From: Hydrogenedens sp964549105 | GTDB taxonomy: Bacteria; Hydrogenedentota; Hydrogenedentia; Hydrogenedentales; Hydrogenedentaceae | Length of the DNA: 64,000 nucleotides | Reading direction: 5' to 3' | Assembly: GCA_964549105.1 (NCBI GenBank) | Contig: CAZJTZ010000001.1 | Location: forward strand, 1-64,000 | Part shown: positions 44,299-55,200 of the stretch, piece by piece | Layout: every line of letters starts with the position of its first letter | How positions within the stretch are numbered: the stretch's first letter is position 1 | Made by a program: the position numbers and the translations under genes | Notes under the pieces: model-generated | Databases searched by the model: none | Seen by the model: the letters and a program-made list of their open reading frames with translations, nothing else | Told to the model about the DNA's origin: nothing

Positions 44299-45945
44299 AT
44301 GATTAAAACAAATTACCTAAAATTTTCTTTTATCCTGCTTTATCTTGTTTTTTTGTTAGTAGTTTTTTATGTCCGTTTTCAAGGTATTGCTATTCGTCCT
44401 ATGCACTGTGACGAAGCAAATCAGGCATATAAGACGGGCATTTTATTAGAAAAAGGCATTTACAAATACGACCCGCACGAACATCATGGTCCCTTGCTTT
44501 ACTATGCTACATTGCCTATTCTTTATCTTTATAATGTCCATCTTTTCAAAGACACTGATGAAACGATGTTTCGCATTGTCCCTCTTTTATTCAGTCTCCT
44601 GTTATTTTTAGCACTTATTCCTGTAAAAAAGCACATAGGGACTATTGCATTTTGGGTCTCCTCAATATTATTAGCGGTATCTCATGCCTTCTTTTTTTAT
44701 AGTCGCTATTATGTTCATGAAATACCTTTTGTCCTATTTTCATGTCTTTTTGTATTTCTTGCCTGGTATTATCTTAATAATCAAAACCTATTAACAATAA
44801 TATTTTTGGGCATTACATTGTCTCTCTCTTTTGCAACGAAAGAGACTACTGTAATTGTCCTTTTTTCGACCTGTGTATCCATAATGATTACCCACTTATT
44901 TATGTCAAACACTGTCGGATATGTAGAAAATGTCCAGATTCAAAAAGTGTGCACTTTTTCATTTAAAAAAGTCTTCCAACAAACACTATGCTTCTTAATT
45001 GCATTTTTAATTCCGTGGCTTTTTCTATATTCATCTTTTTTCACAAATGGGCATGGTTTAGTAGATTTTTTTAAGGCATATCGGACCTACCTTTTCAGAG
45101 CATCCGGAGAAGGTTTTTCGGGAATTCATGACAAACCCTGGTGGTATTATTTAGAGATTTTAACTTATTTTAATAAAACAGTGGGACCTGTATGGTCTGA
45201 GGGATTTATATTACTTCTCTGTGCAATTGAGGTAATTTCGTTTTTAATTCTGGCATTCAGAATAATCATAAAGAAAAAGTGCACCGAGTATGAGTATCAA
45301 TTATCAAGTTTTTGTATATTTTTATTCTTTTCCTATTTCATAACCTTTGTTATATTTTCTCTAATCCCTTATAAAACGCCCTGGAATGTTTTGTTTCCGC
45401 TATTAGGTATGATTATTTTTGCAGGAATAGGCTTTCAGGCATTGTGGCAAAGGTTTAGAAAGGCATGGAGTCGTTGCATATTGCTTTTTATCTTGCTTCT
45501 GGGAACATACCACTTAGGTTACCAAACCTATCAAGGGAATTATATTTACTTTGCAGATATCTCCAATCCCTATGTTTATGCACATACCAGTACCTCGTTA
45601 GTAAAAATGATGAACCGTATTTATGAACTGTCTGATATATTAAAAAAAGAAGAGAGAGAACCTATTGTTTTTGTAGTTGACTCTAAAAACGATTATTGGC
45701 CTATCCCCTGGTATTTACGCAAAATTGATAGAAAAGGTTTCTGGGCAAATATTCCATCCGACATAAACAAAGTGCCTTTCCTGATTATTACCCCTGACCT
45801 TTCGCAGGAAGTTGATAAGATATTGGGTAATACTCCCTATATGAAAGAAATTTACTCAATACGCCCCGGGGTATTTCGTTATCTTTATATTGAGCAACCG
45901 CTCTGGGACAAGTTTATTGAATTACAAGCATTAAAACGAATTTAA
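44299..45945 (+). CDS. Agl23/PMT-type membrane glycosyltransferase (TIGR03663-like)
   Basis: 548 residues with about ten transmembrane helices. The first external loop carries MHCDEANQAYKTG, with Asp38-Glu39 at the place of the catalytic acidic pair of PMT/ArnT-type glycosyltransferases, then DPHEHHGPLLYY, which identifies the TIGR03663 group. Polyprenyl-phosphate sugars are the usual donors for this fold; the DPM1-like enzyme at 34735 could provide one (inference). The cysteine/lysine loop KTPWNVLFPL is typical of the second half. The stop is two bases from the convergent acyl-CoA ligase gene stop. Confidence 0.88.
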   Translation: MIKTNYLKFSFILLYLVFLLVVFYVRFQGIAIRPMHCDEANQAYKTGILLEKGIYKYDPHEHHGPLLYYATLPILYLYNVHLFKDTDETMFRIVPLLFSLLLFLALIPVKKHIGTIAFWVSSILLAVSHAFFFYSRYYVHEIPFVLFSCLFVFLAWYYLNNQNLLTIIFLGITLSLSFATKETTVIVLFSTCVSIMITHLFMSNTVGYVENVQIQKVCTFSFKKVFQQTLCFLIAFLIPWLFLYSSFFTNGHGLVDFFKAYRTYLFRASGEGFSGIHDKPWWYYLEILTYFNKTVGPVWSEGFILLLCAIEVISFLILAFRIIIKKKCTEYEYQLSSFCIFLFFSYFITFVIFSLIPYKTPWNVLFPLLGMIIFAGIGFQALWQRFRKAWSRCILLFILLLGTYHLGYQTYQGNYIYFADISNPYVYAHTSTSLVKMMNRIYELSDILKKEEREPIVFVVDSKNDYWPIPWYLRKIDRKGFWANIPSDINKVPFLIITPDLSQEVDKILGNTPYMKEIYSIRPGVFRYLYIEQPLWDKFIELQALKRI

Positions 45946-45947
45946 AA

Positions 45948-47531
45948 TTACGAGGCAAGCCATTGCCGTAGGGTCATCTTATCAATTTTTCCATTGGTAA
46001 GCATGGGTAGAACAGGGCGAACATCGAAGCGGCGAGGGATTTTGAAACCTGCTAAATGACGACGGCAATAACTTCTTAATTCACTCTCTTTAATAGTAGC
46101 GCCCGGTTTCGGAACAATGAATGCGTGCCCTACTTCTCCATAGATACTATCCGGAACACCTAACACCGCAGCCATCAAAACGGAAGGGTGCATTTCAAGG
46201 ACATCCTCAATCTCTTTTGGAAACACATTTTCTCCACCAGTTTTATACATTTCTGATTTGCGACCACATACAAATAGATAACCTTTATCATCAATCCAAC
46301 CCAAATCGGAGGTATAAAACCAGCCATTGTTATCTTTTACAAGCGAAGTAGCAATGGGATTATTTAAATATTCCTTCATAACAATTGGACCCCGAAAAGC
46401 AATCTCTCCTATTTTACCTATGGGTACTTCCTTCCGTTCTTCATCTACTATTTTTACTTCATACGGAGGCACAATTCGACCAGTAGCACTGAACAAAAGT
46501 TCAACAGAATCCTGTGGAGATGCAAAAGTAGCAAAGCCACATACTTCTGTAGAGCCATAACCTGTAAGTAATAAGAAATTATTTTTCCTGGCTATCTCTG
46601 ATAGAATTTTAACCATGCGTTCATTTGCAGCATAAGCACCCCATGCCATCAGCCGCATTGAACTCCAATCCATTGTCTTAAATTTTGATGTATTCATCTG
46701 CATAAGATACATAGATGGTACCTGTCCTAAATGGGTAATCCGTTCCTTTTCTATTTCGATTAATGACCCTTCAGGTAGAAAGCGGTCCATTAAAACAATA
46801 GTAGCACCGTTATATATTGCCGTGTAACCCATTTCCACATCTGCGGCAACATGGTTAATTGGAAAATGAAGTAACACACGACTATCAGAATCCCAGAACA
46901 TATATTTACTCTCTACCCTGGCACTACACATAACTGCCCGATGTGTATGAAGAACCCCTTTCGGTTTGCCTGTTGAACCTGAGGTATACATTAATAGGAC
47001 TTCATCATTCTCATTTGCTTCCAAAATTCTTTTTTCTAAAAGTTCTTTTGAGTTCGGGGACTTTCTATATAAAAATTCATTAAACTCAATAAGTCCACTT
47101 CCTCTTGGGTCACCGATAATTACAACTTCATGTAAAAATGGGAATTCTTCCTTAAATTCAAGTATCATCTCCAATAGGTCTATATTCATATAATGATCTA
47201 ATGCTAAAAGCACTTTGGGCTGAGAATCGGACAAGAAATAAAAGATTTCATCTCTTGAAAACTTGGGAGAAATTCCCTGCCAGATGGCACCCACTTTTGA
47301 TGCTGCCATAAATGAAGTAATAAACTCAGGACAAGCCATAGACAATAAAGCAATGCGGTCTCCTTTCTGCACTCCCATTGCAATAAAGGCTTCTGATAAT
47401 GAATCAACCTTCTCCTTCACCTGTTTCCAATTTAATCGAATGTCTCCAAAAACTACCGCTTCTGCTTCTGGTTTTACACTTGCCCAATAATCTACACTGT
47501 GCCAGAGTAATTCTCTATCTTCACTTGTCAT
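45948..47531 (-). CDS. AMP-forming acyl-CoA synthetase/ligase
   Basis: Read from ATG at 47531 (MTSEDRELLW), 527 residues; AGGGAG lies six bases upstream. A longer ATG reading from 47549 has no ribosome-binding site. Adenylate-forming motifs: LMYTSGSTGKPKG (A3 loop, around residue 185), YGSTEVCGFA (A5), YTSDLGWIDDKGYLFVCGR (A7-A8) and the catalytic lysine in NGKIDK (A10). Length and motif spacing fit fatty-acid or aryl/carboxylic-acid CoA ligases; the substrate cannot be read from sequence. It follows a hot-dog dehydratase and a sugar-nucleotide dehydrogenase gene, an unusual grouping. Confidence 0.92.
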   Translation of the reverse strand: MTSEDRELLWHSVDYWASVKPEAEAVVFGDIRLNWKQVKEKVDSLSEAFIAMGVQKGDRIALLSMACPEFITSFMAASKVGAIWQGISPKFSRDEIFYFLSDSQPKVLLALDHYMNIDLLEMILEFKEEFPFLHEVVIIGDPRGSGLIEFNEFLYRKSPNSKELLEKRILEANENDEVLLMYTSGSTGKPKGVLHTHRAVMCSARVESKYMFWDSDSRVLLHFPINHVAADVEMGYTAIYNGATIVLMDRFLPEGSLIEIEKERITHLGQVPSMYLMQMNTSKFKTMDWSSMRLMAWGAYAANERMVKILSEIARKNNFLLLTGYGSTEVCGFATFASPQDSVELLFSATGRIVPPYEVKIVDEERKEVPIGKIGEIAFRGPIVMKEYLNNPIATSLVKDNNGWFYTSDLGWIDDKGYLFVCGRKSEMYKTGGENVFPKEIEDVLEMHPSVLMAAVLGVPDSIYGEVGHAFIVPKPGATIKESELRSYCRRHLAGFKIPRRFDVRPVLPMLTNGKIDKMTLRQWLAS

Positions 47532-47572
47532 CTTTTCTTCTCCCTGCATAATTATTAATTGTTTTTTTATCC

Positions 47573-48457
47573 TTATTTTTCAAAAATAACTATACCATTT
47601 TTTATAGCATAATCATTCCTCGGTGTGCTCACTTCAAAATACAATCTATTTTCATCTATATTATTTTTATCTTGAAAAACTTTTAGCAACAATCTATCTC
47701 CCCCATACACAAAAGACGAAAAACGAACATGTAGATATTCAATTCTTTTCTGGGGTGGTGCATATTCATGCTCAAATATTTTTTGTATGGCTTGAGATAA
47801 GGTTGCTGTTCCCTGATACACTGGAGCGGATAATCCTACCTTTTGAGCAAAAGCCCATGAAGTATGAATAGGAAAATGAATATTGCTACACGCATCATAA
47901 ATATAAGGGTCCATCGTTTTTACCAAAATATTTTCTTCCCACAAAACTTCTTTATCTGCTCTATTCCCTTTACTTCTTCCAAAGAATAATTCCTTTCCCT
48001 TACCTTCATCTTTACAATGAATGTCTCGTAGCAAAGCACCTAAACCTTCAACAAATACAATCTCGCCCTTATCATTGACTGCTGTATAGTCTATCCAGAA
48101 CAGTGTGCCTGAAAGATGTGGAACAATGGCTTTTACTTCGCCCTGAATATGCAAGGTGTCATCTGCATAAAAAGGCTGATACCATTTTATTTCTTCAAGA
48201 TAATGGACTTGCCGTTCCAATACATTGATGGGAAATTCTGCAGTATCCCAATATTCTTCAAAGTGGGACGAAACTTTCCATGTTAGGGCAACGGCATACA
48301 TCGGGTGAACCAATAGAGGAACGACCCTGTCATCATAGAAAATTGAGTGGGTTTCATATATCCCTGCGGCGTATTTCATAGATTCATGAGCAGAAACCTT
48401 AACCGTCAAAACTCGACTGTTTCTACCTACAAAAGATGAATCTAATTCGTCTGGCAT
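47573..48457 (-). CDS. MaoC-like double hot-dog (FAS1-type dehydratase) protein
   Basis: 294 residues in two hot-dog halves. The first (about 15-150) has SAHESMKYAAGIYE, VPLLVHPMYAVALTWKV and VHYLEEIKWYQPFYADDTLHI, similar to N-terminal halves of MaoC / mesaconyl-CoA hydratase-type proteins. The second (about 180-294) has the hydratase-2 motif region YDACSNIHFPIHTSWAFAQKVG and APVYQGTATL; His and Asp in this segment are the candidate catalytic pair. Family role: hydration/dehydration of enoyl-CoA. The gene lies between the acyl-CoA ligase and the UDP-glucose-dehydrogenase-like gene, all minus. Confidence 0.85.
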   Translation of the reverse strand: MPDELDSSFVGRNSRVLTVKVSAHESMKYAAGIYETHSIFYDDRVVPLLVHPMYAVALTWKVSSHFEEYWDTAEFPINVLERQVHYLEEIKWYQPFYADDTLHIQGEVKAIVPHLSGTLFWIDYTAVNDKGEIVFVEGLGALLRDIHCKDEGKGKELFFGRSKGNRADKEVLWEENILVKTMDPYIYDACSNIHFPIHTSWAFAQKVGLSAPVYQGTATLSQAIQKIFEHEYAPPQKRIEYLHVRFSSFVYGGDRLLLKVFQDKNNIDENRLYFEVSTPRNDYAIKNGIVIFEK

Positions 48458-48465
48458 AATTTTTC

Positions 48466-49779
48466 CTATCCTACGGGTGGTCTACCAACGCTATAGTAAC
48501 GAAAGCCATAAGAGACCATTGTTTTGGGTGTATAAAGGTTTCTACCATCAAAGATAACCTTTTCTTTCATTAATTGAGCCATTCGTTCATAATCGGGGCG
48601 ACGAAACTCATTCCATTCCGTCAGGACCAAAAGTCCTTCACTTCCTTCTAATGGGGGATATTGTTTTGAAGCCACCTCAATTTGCTTTCCAAACCTTTCT
48701 CTTAATTTAGACCCGGCAAGTGGGTCAAAGGCTCTTACCTGTGCTCCCTGCTTCAACAGTTCTTCAATAATAAAAATAGAAGGTGCTCCTCGAATATCGT
48801 CTGTTTTCGCTTTGAATGAAGCACCCCAAATCGTTAATATTTTACCTTTAATGTTATTTTTATAATGTTCCAGAACCATTGCCAGAAATTTTTTACACCG
48901 CTCCTCATTTACCTTCTGAATTGCTTCAAATAAGTATGGAGAAACACCTTTTTCCTTTGCAAAAAGAATACATGATTCTACATCACGGGGTACCCATATA
49001 CCACCATAGCCAATACCCGGGAAAAGGAAGGATTGACCGATTCGACTATCTGCTCCGACTGCTTCTCGAACCTCGCTTATATTTGCTCCCCAAACAGCAC
49101 ATAAATCGGCAATTTCATTAATTATAGAAATCCTGCCTGCTAGCATAACAACCGTAGCATATTTGCTTAATTCTGCACTTCGTAGACTCATCATTAGCAA
49201 CGGTTTACCTGTCCGAAGGAAGGGACTATATAGTTCCTTCATAATCTCCTGCACACGCACATCTTCACAGCCTACCACTACTCTATCAGGCCGAAGGAAA
49301 TCATCTACCGCCGTTCCTTGTTTCAAAAAATCTGGATTGACTACAACATCAAAAGGATGCTGCGTATTCTGTTTCATCACTTCCTTTATTCTATCAGCCG
49401 TTCCTGGAGGAAGGGTCATTTTATTCACTACAATTCTATATGCTGTCATTACATTAGCAATAATTTTTACAACATCCAGAACAGGCTTCACCATATCATC
49501 TATAGTTGAATAAGATATTATCGGGTCCATACAAAGGAAAACGAGAAGACAATTTTGAACCGCCTCTTCTAAGGAGTCCGAAAAGAAAAGTCGTTCTTCT
49601 TCAATATTTCGTGAAACAAGTTCACTCAATCCGGGCTCATATATAGGGATTTCACCCTTTTTTAATAATGCAATTCGCTCTTTATCCCAATCAACACAGG
49701 TCACAATGTGTCCACTCTCCGCAAAACAACTACCTACAACTAAACCTTGATAACCTGTGCCTATAATTGTTATTCTCAT
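48466..49779 (-). CDS. UDP-glucose/GDP-mannose dehydrogenase-family protein lacking the catalytic Cys
   Basis: 437 residues in the usual three-domain layout. N-terminal NAD-binding GTGYQGLVVGSCFAESGH, then PPGTADRI, AELSKYATVVMLA (the conserved Lys of the active site) and the linker helix. At the position of the catalytic-cysteine motif G-x-GGSCFPKD, the sequence reads GIGYGGIWVPRD: Ser-Cys-Phe is replaced by Ile-Trp-Val, so the nucleophile of the aldehyde-to-acid oxidation is absent. The C-terminal nucleotide-binding domain has KTDDIRGAPS and LLVLTEWNEFRRPDYERM. The codons are unambiguous. It may catalyse only a partial oxidation or use another substrate. First of a three-gene minus run. Confidence 0.88.
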   Translation of the reverse strand: MRITIIGTGYQGLVVGSCFAESGHIVTCVDWDKERIALLKKGEIPIYEPGLSELVSRNIEEERLFFSDSLEEAVQNCLLVFLCMDPIISYSTIDDMVKPVLDVVKIIANVMTAYRIVVNKMTLPPGTADRIKEVMKQNTQHPFDVVVNPDFLKQGTAVDDFLRPDRVVVGCEDVRVQEIMKELYSPFLRTGKPLLMMSLRSAELSKYATVVMLAGRISIINEIADLCAVWGANISEVREAVGADSRIGQSFLFPGIGYGGIWVPRDVESCILFAKEKGVSPYLFEAIQKVNEERCKKFLAMVLEHYKNNIKGKILTIWGASFKAKTDDIRGAPSIFIIEELLKQGAQVRAFDPLAGSKLRERFGKQIEVASKQYPPLEGSEGLLVLTEWNEFRRPDYERMAQLMKEKVIFDGRNLYTPKTMVSYGFRYYSVGRPPVG

Positions 49780-49912
49780 TATCTTGTTTATCCTATAAAT
49801 TAAAACAAAATTTACATTTTTAGAGTCAAAATATTAATATTGTAATTTAAAAACTTACCAAATATCCAAATATGCTATCAATTTACCCATACTAAAACTA
49901 AAGGAAACTATT

Positions 49913-52102
49913 ATGCAAAAAATTGTTCTTTTCTCTCTACTTCTGTTCACAATTATACTAAATTCATTTGCAGAAGAGTTTCAGTTGCCTCCCAACTTTA
50001 CTCGTTTTGAAACCTATGGTGATGAGGAAGTGGGAAAGGTAATGACAGAATATCTATGGTATCACCTTTCAAAACGACTTGGGAATGGGGTTACCCTTTT
50101 TAATAAAGAATATCTTTTGTCTGCAGATACATGGGTAAATGATTTTATTGACCCTCAAAGACAAAAACCTATTCAAGAGGTTCATCGTGAAGACCTTCTC
50201 TCAATCCGCATAGATGATGAAGGCTATATTGATACGCACCAGCATTTTTCGCATGCTTACGATGCAGGCTGGCCCTTCCCATTATGGACTCAAACCATGG
50301 GACAGGAAGACAAGGGAATTGGCTGGCACTTCCAGCCTCTTGACCAGGTTCCGGGTTGGGTTGGAGATAATCTGCGTCATACAAAAAATGATAAGAACTG
50401 CGGTGAAAACGCAATAAAACAATGGGAATTGCAAAATGTAACCTCACAGGGGATTGTTGACAATACATGGAAATTGGAAGCCACAAATGAAGGTCCTCCT
50501 ATTATGACTTCTATTCCCAATCTTCATTTGACTGCTGAAGATATACCCTTTTTCCAATTGCGATGGAAAAGGGAGATACAGCCTGAAACTCATCTACTAC
50601 CCTATATAGAATGGAAAAGGGAAGGAGATAAAAATTTTTCTCCGGAAAGAAGGTTCTATTTCTATCTGCAAAATACTGCCTTATGCAAACCCGGATGGTA
50701 TCATTCTCATATCCCGGTTTATAAACATCCTCAATGGAATGGAACAATTGACCAGATTCGTATTTGTTTATCACCAGAAAAATGTTCAGGAACTTTCTAT
50801 GTTGATTCTTTCTTTTCCTTGTTTGATACGCGCCAAACTATTAATAACCCAATTTACATTCTTGCCTGCCGTTTTTATTTTAATTGGACAGGTGATATTG
50901 ATTTTTTAAGGCAGGTAATAAATAAGATGAGGATGGCTCTTTTATATCAGAGGAAGGAATTGGGTGGGGACACTTATTCGTGTATTGTTAATCCATGGGT
51001 AGGGCATGATGGTATCCCAGGATTCACAATCACGCCAGACGGGAAAAATTTTAATGTGGGGCATGGAATTGGTAGTAATTATTGGGATTTGCTACCTTTT
51101 GGCGGTTATGATTGCTACGCTACAAATCAATATCATGCTTCTATACTTGCTATGGCTGAGATAGAAAAAGCCATTTTGGAACATCCCGAATGGGATATTC
51201 CAAGAGGTGCCCTTGCCTTTGCTCCAGATGAATTGTTAAGTCATGCACAAAAAGTATCCGAAAAAGCCCGTTCTTTGTTCTGGGATACGGAGAAAAAACG
51301 GTTTTTTGCTTCTATTGACCGCAATGGGGACAAGCATGATTACGGCTTTACCTTTCTAAATCTTGATGCTATCTGGTATGGGATTGCCTCGCCAGAACAA
51401 TCCAGAGATATTTTGAGTTGGCTGAACGGAGAACGAATTATTGATACGGATACCTCGCAAGGTAATGATATTTACCACTGGCGGTTTGGACCCCGTGCTA
51501 CAACTTTGCGTAATGTGGACTGGTATGTCTTTTCATGGTCAGGTCCTGAAAAAATTCCCTGGGGTGGACAGGTTCAAGATGGAGGCGCCGTTTTAGGTTT
51601 TACCTTCTATGACCTCTGGGCAAGATTGCATACCTTGGGACCTGATAGTGCATGGCAAAGGTTAAAAGAAATCGTGGAATGGGAGAAGGAAGTTAGAAAT
51701 GCTGGGGGATATAGGAAATACTATGAGGGTGGCAAGCAGGGAACCACATTGCAAGGGTGTAATACTGCTGGCGGATTGGGTATTGATTGTGAATTTTTTG
51801 AAAGCAGTCTTTTGCCATCCATACTCGTTTATGGATTTGCAGGCATAACTCCAAAACCAGACATGCTCGAAATTGAACCCAAACTACCAGAAAACATCAA
51901 AGAAATGGCTATCAAAAACATAAAATACAAACAAACCGTTTTAAATCTTTTAATTACCAACGATAACATTACTATTGAAGCAACAAACATTCTGCCTGAG
52001 TTCCCTATACACTGCAAATATATACAAACAAACAAAAGCACAGAAGAAAAAATTAAAGAAGTTGAGAAGATTATTACCACTGCAGGAGCATTCACATTTT
52101 AG
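49913..52102 (+). CDS. Secreted six-hairpin glycosidase-like protein
   Basis: 729 residues, signal peptide 1-19 (...LNSFAEEF). Helix-rich (alpha/alpha)6-barrel character at about residues 310-660: ILACRFYFNWTGDIDFLRQVI, then ALLYQRKELGGDTYSCIVNPWVG, GSNYWDLLPFGGYDCYATNQY, HAQKVSEKARSLFWD and WGGQVQDGGAVLGFTFYDL. These resemble GH63/GH15-like and related six-hairpin families. The beta-rich first part (about 160-300) may be an N-terminal sandwich domain. Candidate acids are in WDLLPFGGYD and QVQDGGA, but the catalytic residues are not certain. A lone gene with AAAGGA before the ATG; divergent from the sugar dehydrogenase. Confidence 0.8.
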   Translation: MQKIVLFSLLLFTIILNSFAEEFQLPPNFTRFETYGDEEVGKVMTEYLWYHLSKRLGNGVTLFNKEYLLSADTWVNDFIDPQRQKPIQEVHREDLLSIRIDDEGYIDTHQHFSHAYDAGWPFPLWTQTMGQEDKGIGWHFQPLDQVPGWVGDNLRHTKNDKNCGENAIKQWELQNVTSQGIVDNTWKLEATNEGPPIMTSIPNLHLTAEDIPFFQLRWKREIQPETHLLPYIEWKREGDKNFSPERRFYFYLQNTALCKPGWYHSHIPVYKHPQWNGTIDQIRICLSPEKCSGTFYVDSFFSLFDTRQTINNPIYILACRFYFNWTGDIDFLRQVINKMRMALLYQRKELGGDTYSCIVNPWVGHDGIPGFTITPDGKNFNVGHGIGSNYWDLLPFGGYDCYATNQYHASILAMAEIEKAILEHPEWDIPRGALAFAPDELLSHAQKVSEKARSLFWDTEKKRFFASIDRNGDKHDYGFTFLNLDAIWYGIASPEQSRDILSWLNGERIIDTDTSQGNDIYHWRFGPRATTLRNVDWYVFSWSGPEKIPWGGQVQDGGAVLGFTFYDLWARLHTLGPDSAWQRLKEIVEWEKEVRNAGGYRKYYEGGKQGTTLQGCNTAGGLGIDCEFFESSLLPSILVYGFAGITPKPDMLEIEPKLPENIKEMAIKNIKYKQTVLNLLITNDNITIEATNILPEFPIHCKYIQTNKSTEEKIKEVEKIITTAGAFTF

Positions 52103-52211
52103 TTATTAATCCCTAAAAATAAGACTCTTACTTACAGCAATATTTTCTAAATCCTCTGTTTTATATTGTTGTAAAAAAATAACACTCTTCTAAATTAAAC
52201 GATTAACTTGT

Positions 52212-52226
52212 CACTTATTTTAAGTG
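52212..52226. terminator. Short hairpin between convergent genes (weak terminator candidate)
   Basis: CACTTA-TTT-TAAGTG, a six-base stem, is followed by GTTTATTGTTTATT. Weak and AT-rich, but it is the only stem seen in the 150-base gap between the two convergent genes. Confidence 0.35.
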
Positions 52227-52252
52227 GTTTATTGTTTATTATATGTTTCATT

Positions 52253-55200
52253 CTAAAAGCAAATACCGTCCTCACTTTCTCCGGGACAGAGATAGTAATG
52301 TCCAATGTTAAATATCTGGATTAAGCGTAAGAGTTCTTCAAGAGAGATTTGCCAATCTTGTGGATTATAGTCTGAAGTATGTGGCTGACAGTCATGGTTA
52401 CCTTCTATACCCGGTGCATAATTATCTTCTGTCCCTGTTTCACAGTGATAGCCTCTTGTATTAAAGAATTGGATTACCCGTAACAATTCACCTAAACTAA
52501 TATTCCCATCTTCATTTGCATCTGCTGAATGATGTGTAATAACCTCGCCTTCTGTTATTCCCTCTCCTTCTATAATTCCTTCTCCTTCTGTTACGCCTTC
52601 CCCTTCTACAACTCCTTCGCCTTCAGTTGTCCCTTCTCCTTCTACAATCCCTTCTCCCTCCGTAACTCCTTCTCCTTCTGGTACGCCTTCACCTTCAGCG
52701 ATTCCATCACCTTCTGTTATCCCTTCTCCTTCGTATATTCCATCACCTTCTATTACTCCCTCGGGACAGGGACCATTGGATACATAAATAGTAACAACTG
52801 AACCCGTAATTACCTGAGTTTCTGCTGCCGGGTTCTGACTGAATACAATGCCTTCTGCTACTTCATTGTTACATGCCGTTTCAACCTTTGCACTCAATTC
52901 ATTTGTATTTATTAACGCTTCCGCTTCTGCTTGTGTTAAATTACATACATAAGGCACTATAGTCATACAAGGTCCTTGCGACACTGTAATATCAACAGTA
53001 GACCCTTCCGCAACCTGAACATTTGCAACAGGACTCTGGATAAACACAGTCCCGTTATCATATTGATTGGAGCATTGATAACTGACATTTCCTAATGACA
53101 AATTTGCATTTGCAAGTGCTGTTTCTACCTGCTCAACCGTTAGCCCTATTAAATTAGGGACATTCGTTGGACATGGACCTGAGGATACAGTCAGACTTAC
53201 AGGATACAATGGTGCAACTATATTATTTTGTGTGGGTTTCTGTACAAGCACAGTTCCTTCGATATATTCTGAATTACATTGAACTGTTGTATCGCCTACT
53301 GATAGGCCTAACTCACTTAAAATATTAGTTGCTTCTTCCTGGTTTAATTCGACAAGTTGAGGAATATTTATGAATTCTAATGTAGGCATATCCCTCAATT
53401 GAGGATAACTTTGCAATTTTTCAGGCATAAACCATACATTGTCAAAATCCCAACCTGCATTTGAATAAGTATCTGTTTGTAACATTTCAACTGTGGATTT
53501 TCCAGTTCCACCTGCGGAAGTCTCAATCTGGCTGGTGGACAAATTCCAGAATGATGCCGTTGTTTCTCCACCCGTACGAAACCCAATTAATCCTCCCTTA
53601 TACCCACTTGAACCAGATATTTTTCCTATAGAATAGCAATTTTTAACAGTCCCTCCTGTCAGTGCACCTATTAAACCACCTGAATAAAACATGCCTTTAA
53701 CAGTTCCAGTTGCAAAAGAATTTTCTACGGTTCCTCCTTCATTCTTTCCTATCAATCCACCCATATAATTCTGTCCATCTAAATATACATTACTCCATGA
53801 ATTTGATATTGCCCATCCATTTGTTCCAACAATACCACCGCACTTATCACTTGCTTTAATTGTGCCAAGACTTGTGCAATAGGAAATAAATCCTCCATTG
53901 GAACCTGCAATACCACCCACTCCATAAGGGGTATTAGTAACAAGGATGTTTACAATAGAAAAACATTGAGTTATTATATTTTGATTTTGTCCTACAATAC
54001 CGCCTGTGTTGGAATTGTATTGTGAATTATTTAAAACTACATCACTCGAACAATTTGTTATAATTCCACCTTGATTTAGTCCTATGATACCACCAAGGTT
54101 TCCTTTACCTGTTATGATTCCAGTAGCAGTAATGTTTTGGATTGTTGCACTAACACAATAGCCGATTAAACCCCCAGTATTATTTTTCCCGCTAATTGAT
54201 AGATTTTCTAAGTTTAGATTTTTTATTGTAGCATTTTCAACATATTCGAATAGAGCCGCTCCATCTTCAGATGTTCTATTAATCTTTAAATTCATAATTT
54301 TATAATTCTTTCCGTCAAAATACCCTGTAAACGGCATATGTAAACTACCAATGGGTGAAAAGCCCAACCCTCCATTCCATGCTGAAGTTTCAGAAGCATC
54401 AATATCTTGACTCAACTCATAAATCCCATCCAGAGGAAAGTCACCAGAGTTCCCAATTCGTTGTAAGTCTTCGAGGGTAGATATAACATAAGTAGGTGGA
54501 GGACATGCACCGCCTGAAACAACAAGATTTATGGAAGAACCCAGGGGAACTACTGTTCCTGACATAGGTTCAGATGACATGACTACTCCATAAGGGACAG
54601 AGTCGGAACACTGATATTCAACTTCGCCCACTGTCAGGAGTGCAGAAGTAATTGTATTTGTTGCATCTTCAAAAGACATACCGATAACAGAGGGTACTTC
54701 TGTTATCATCATTAGATAAGGGTAGGTGGTATTGTTATCATTATTCCAAGTAGATTCAAAATTCCAGTTCTCTGATTCAAAAGTAGCACGGTCATACATT
54801 TCTGCTGTCGTTTTTCCTGTTCCACCAGCCGAAACTAAAAGCCCAGAGGTCTCGGTATCCCAGAAAGAGTGCACTACCGTCCCTATACCCGCACCTACGA
54901 GCCCACCTGCATTTGTACTATGTGCAGGGCTTAAAGTTCCAATATTGGTAAGCGAACCCGTAGAATAACTTTCATTTATAGATGAATAATTAAAGCCTAT
55001 CAAGCCTCCCACATTGGGATTAGTATCTGCACTATTTTTATAATATGAGATATTTGAATGTGAATAACATTGTTCCGCCATAGTATTGTTCATACCTATA
55101 AGTCCACCAATATAATCGTTGTAACCTGTTATTGAACCAGATGTCCAACATTTTTGAACTAATCCTTCATTTAGCCCGACAATACCACCTAAATAGGAAT

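Noticed and set aside
49913..50486. Minus-strand frame inside the glycosidase-like gene
   Set aside because: Shadow frame; the plus-strand protein has a signal peptide, ribosome-binding site and family-like motifs throughout.
52529..52801. Repeated plus-strand stretch that could be taken for a CRISPR or satellite array
   Set aside because: It is the complement of the Glu-Gly linker in a long gene. Units are about 18 bases and vary in the manner of codons, with no spacers.
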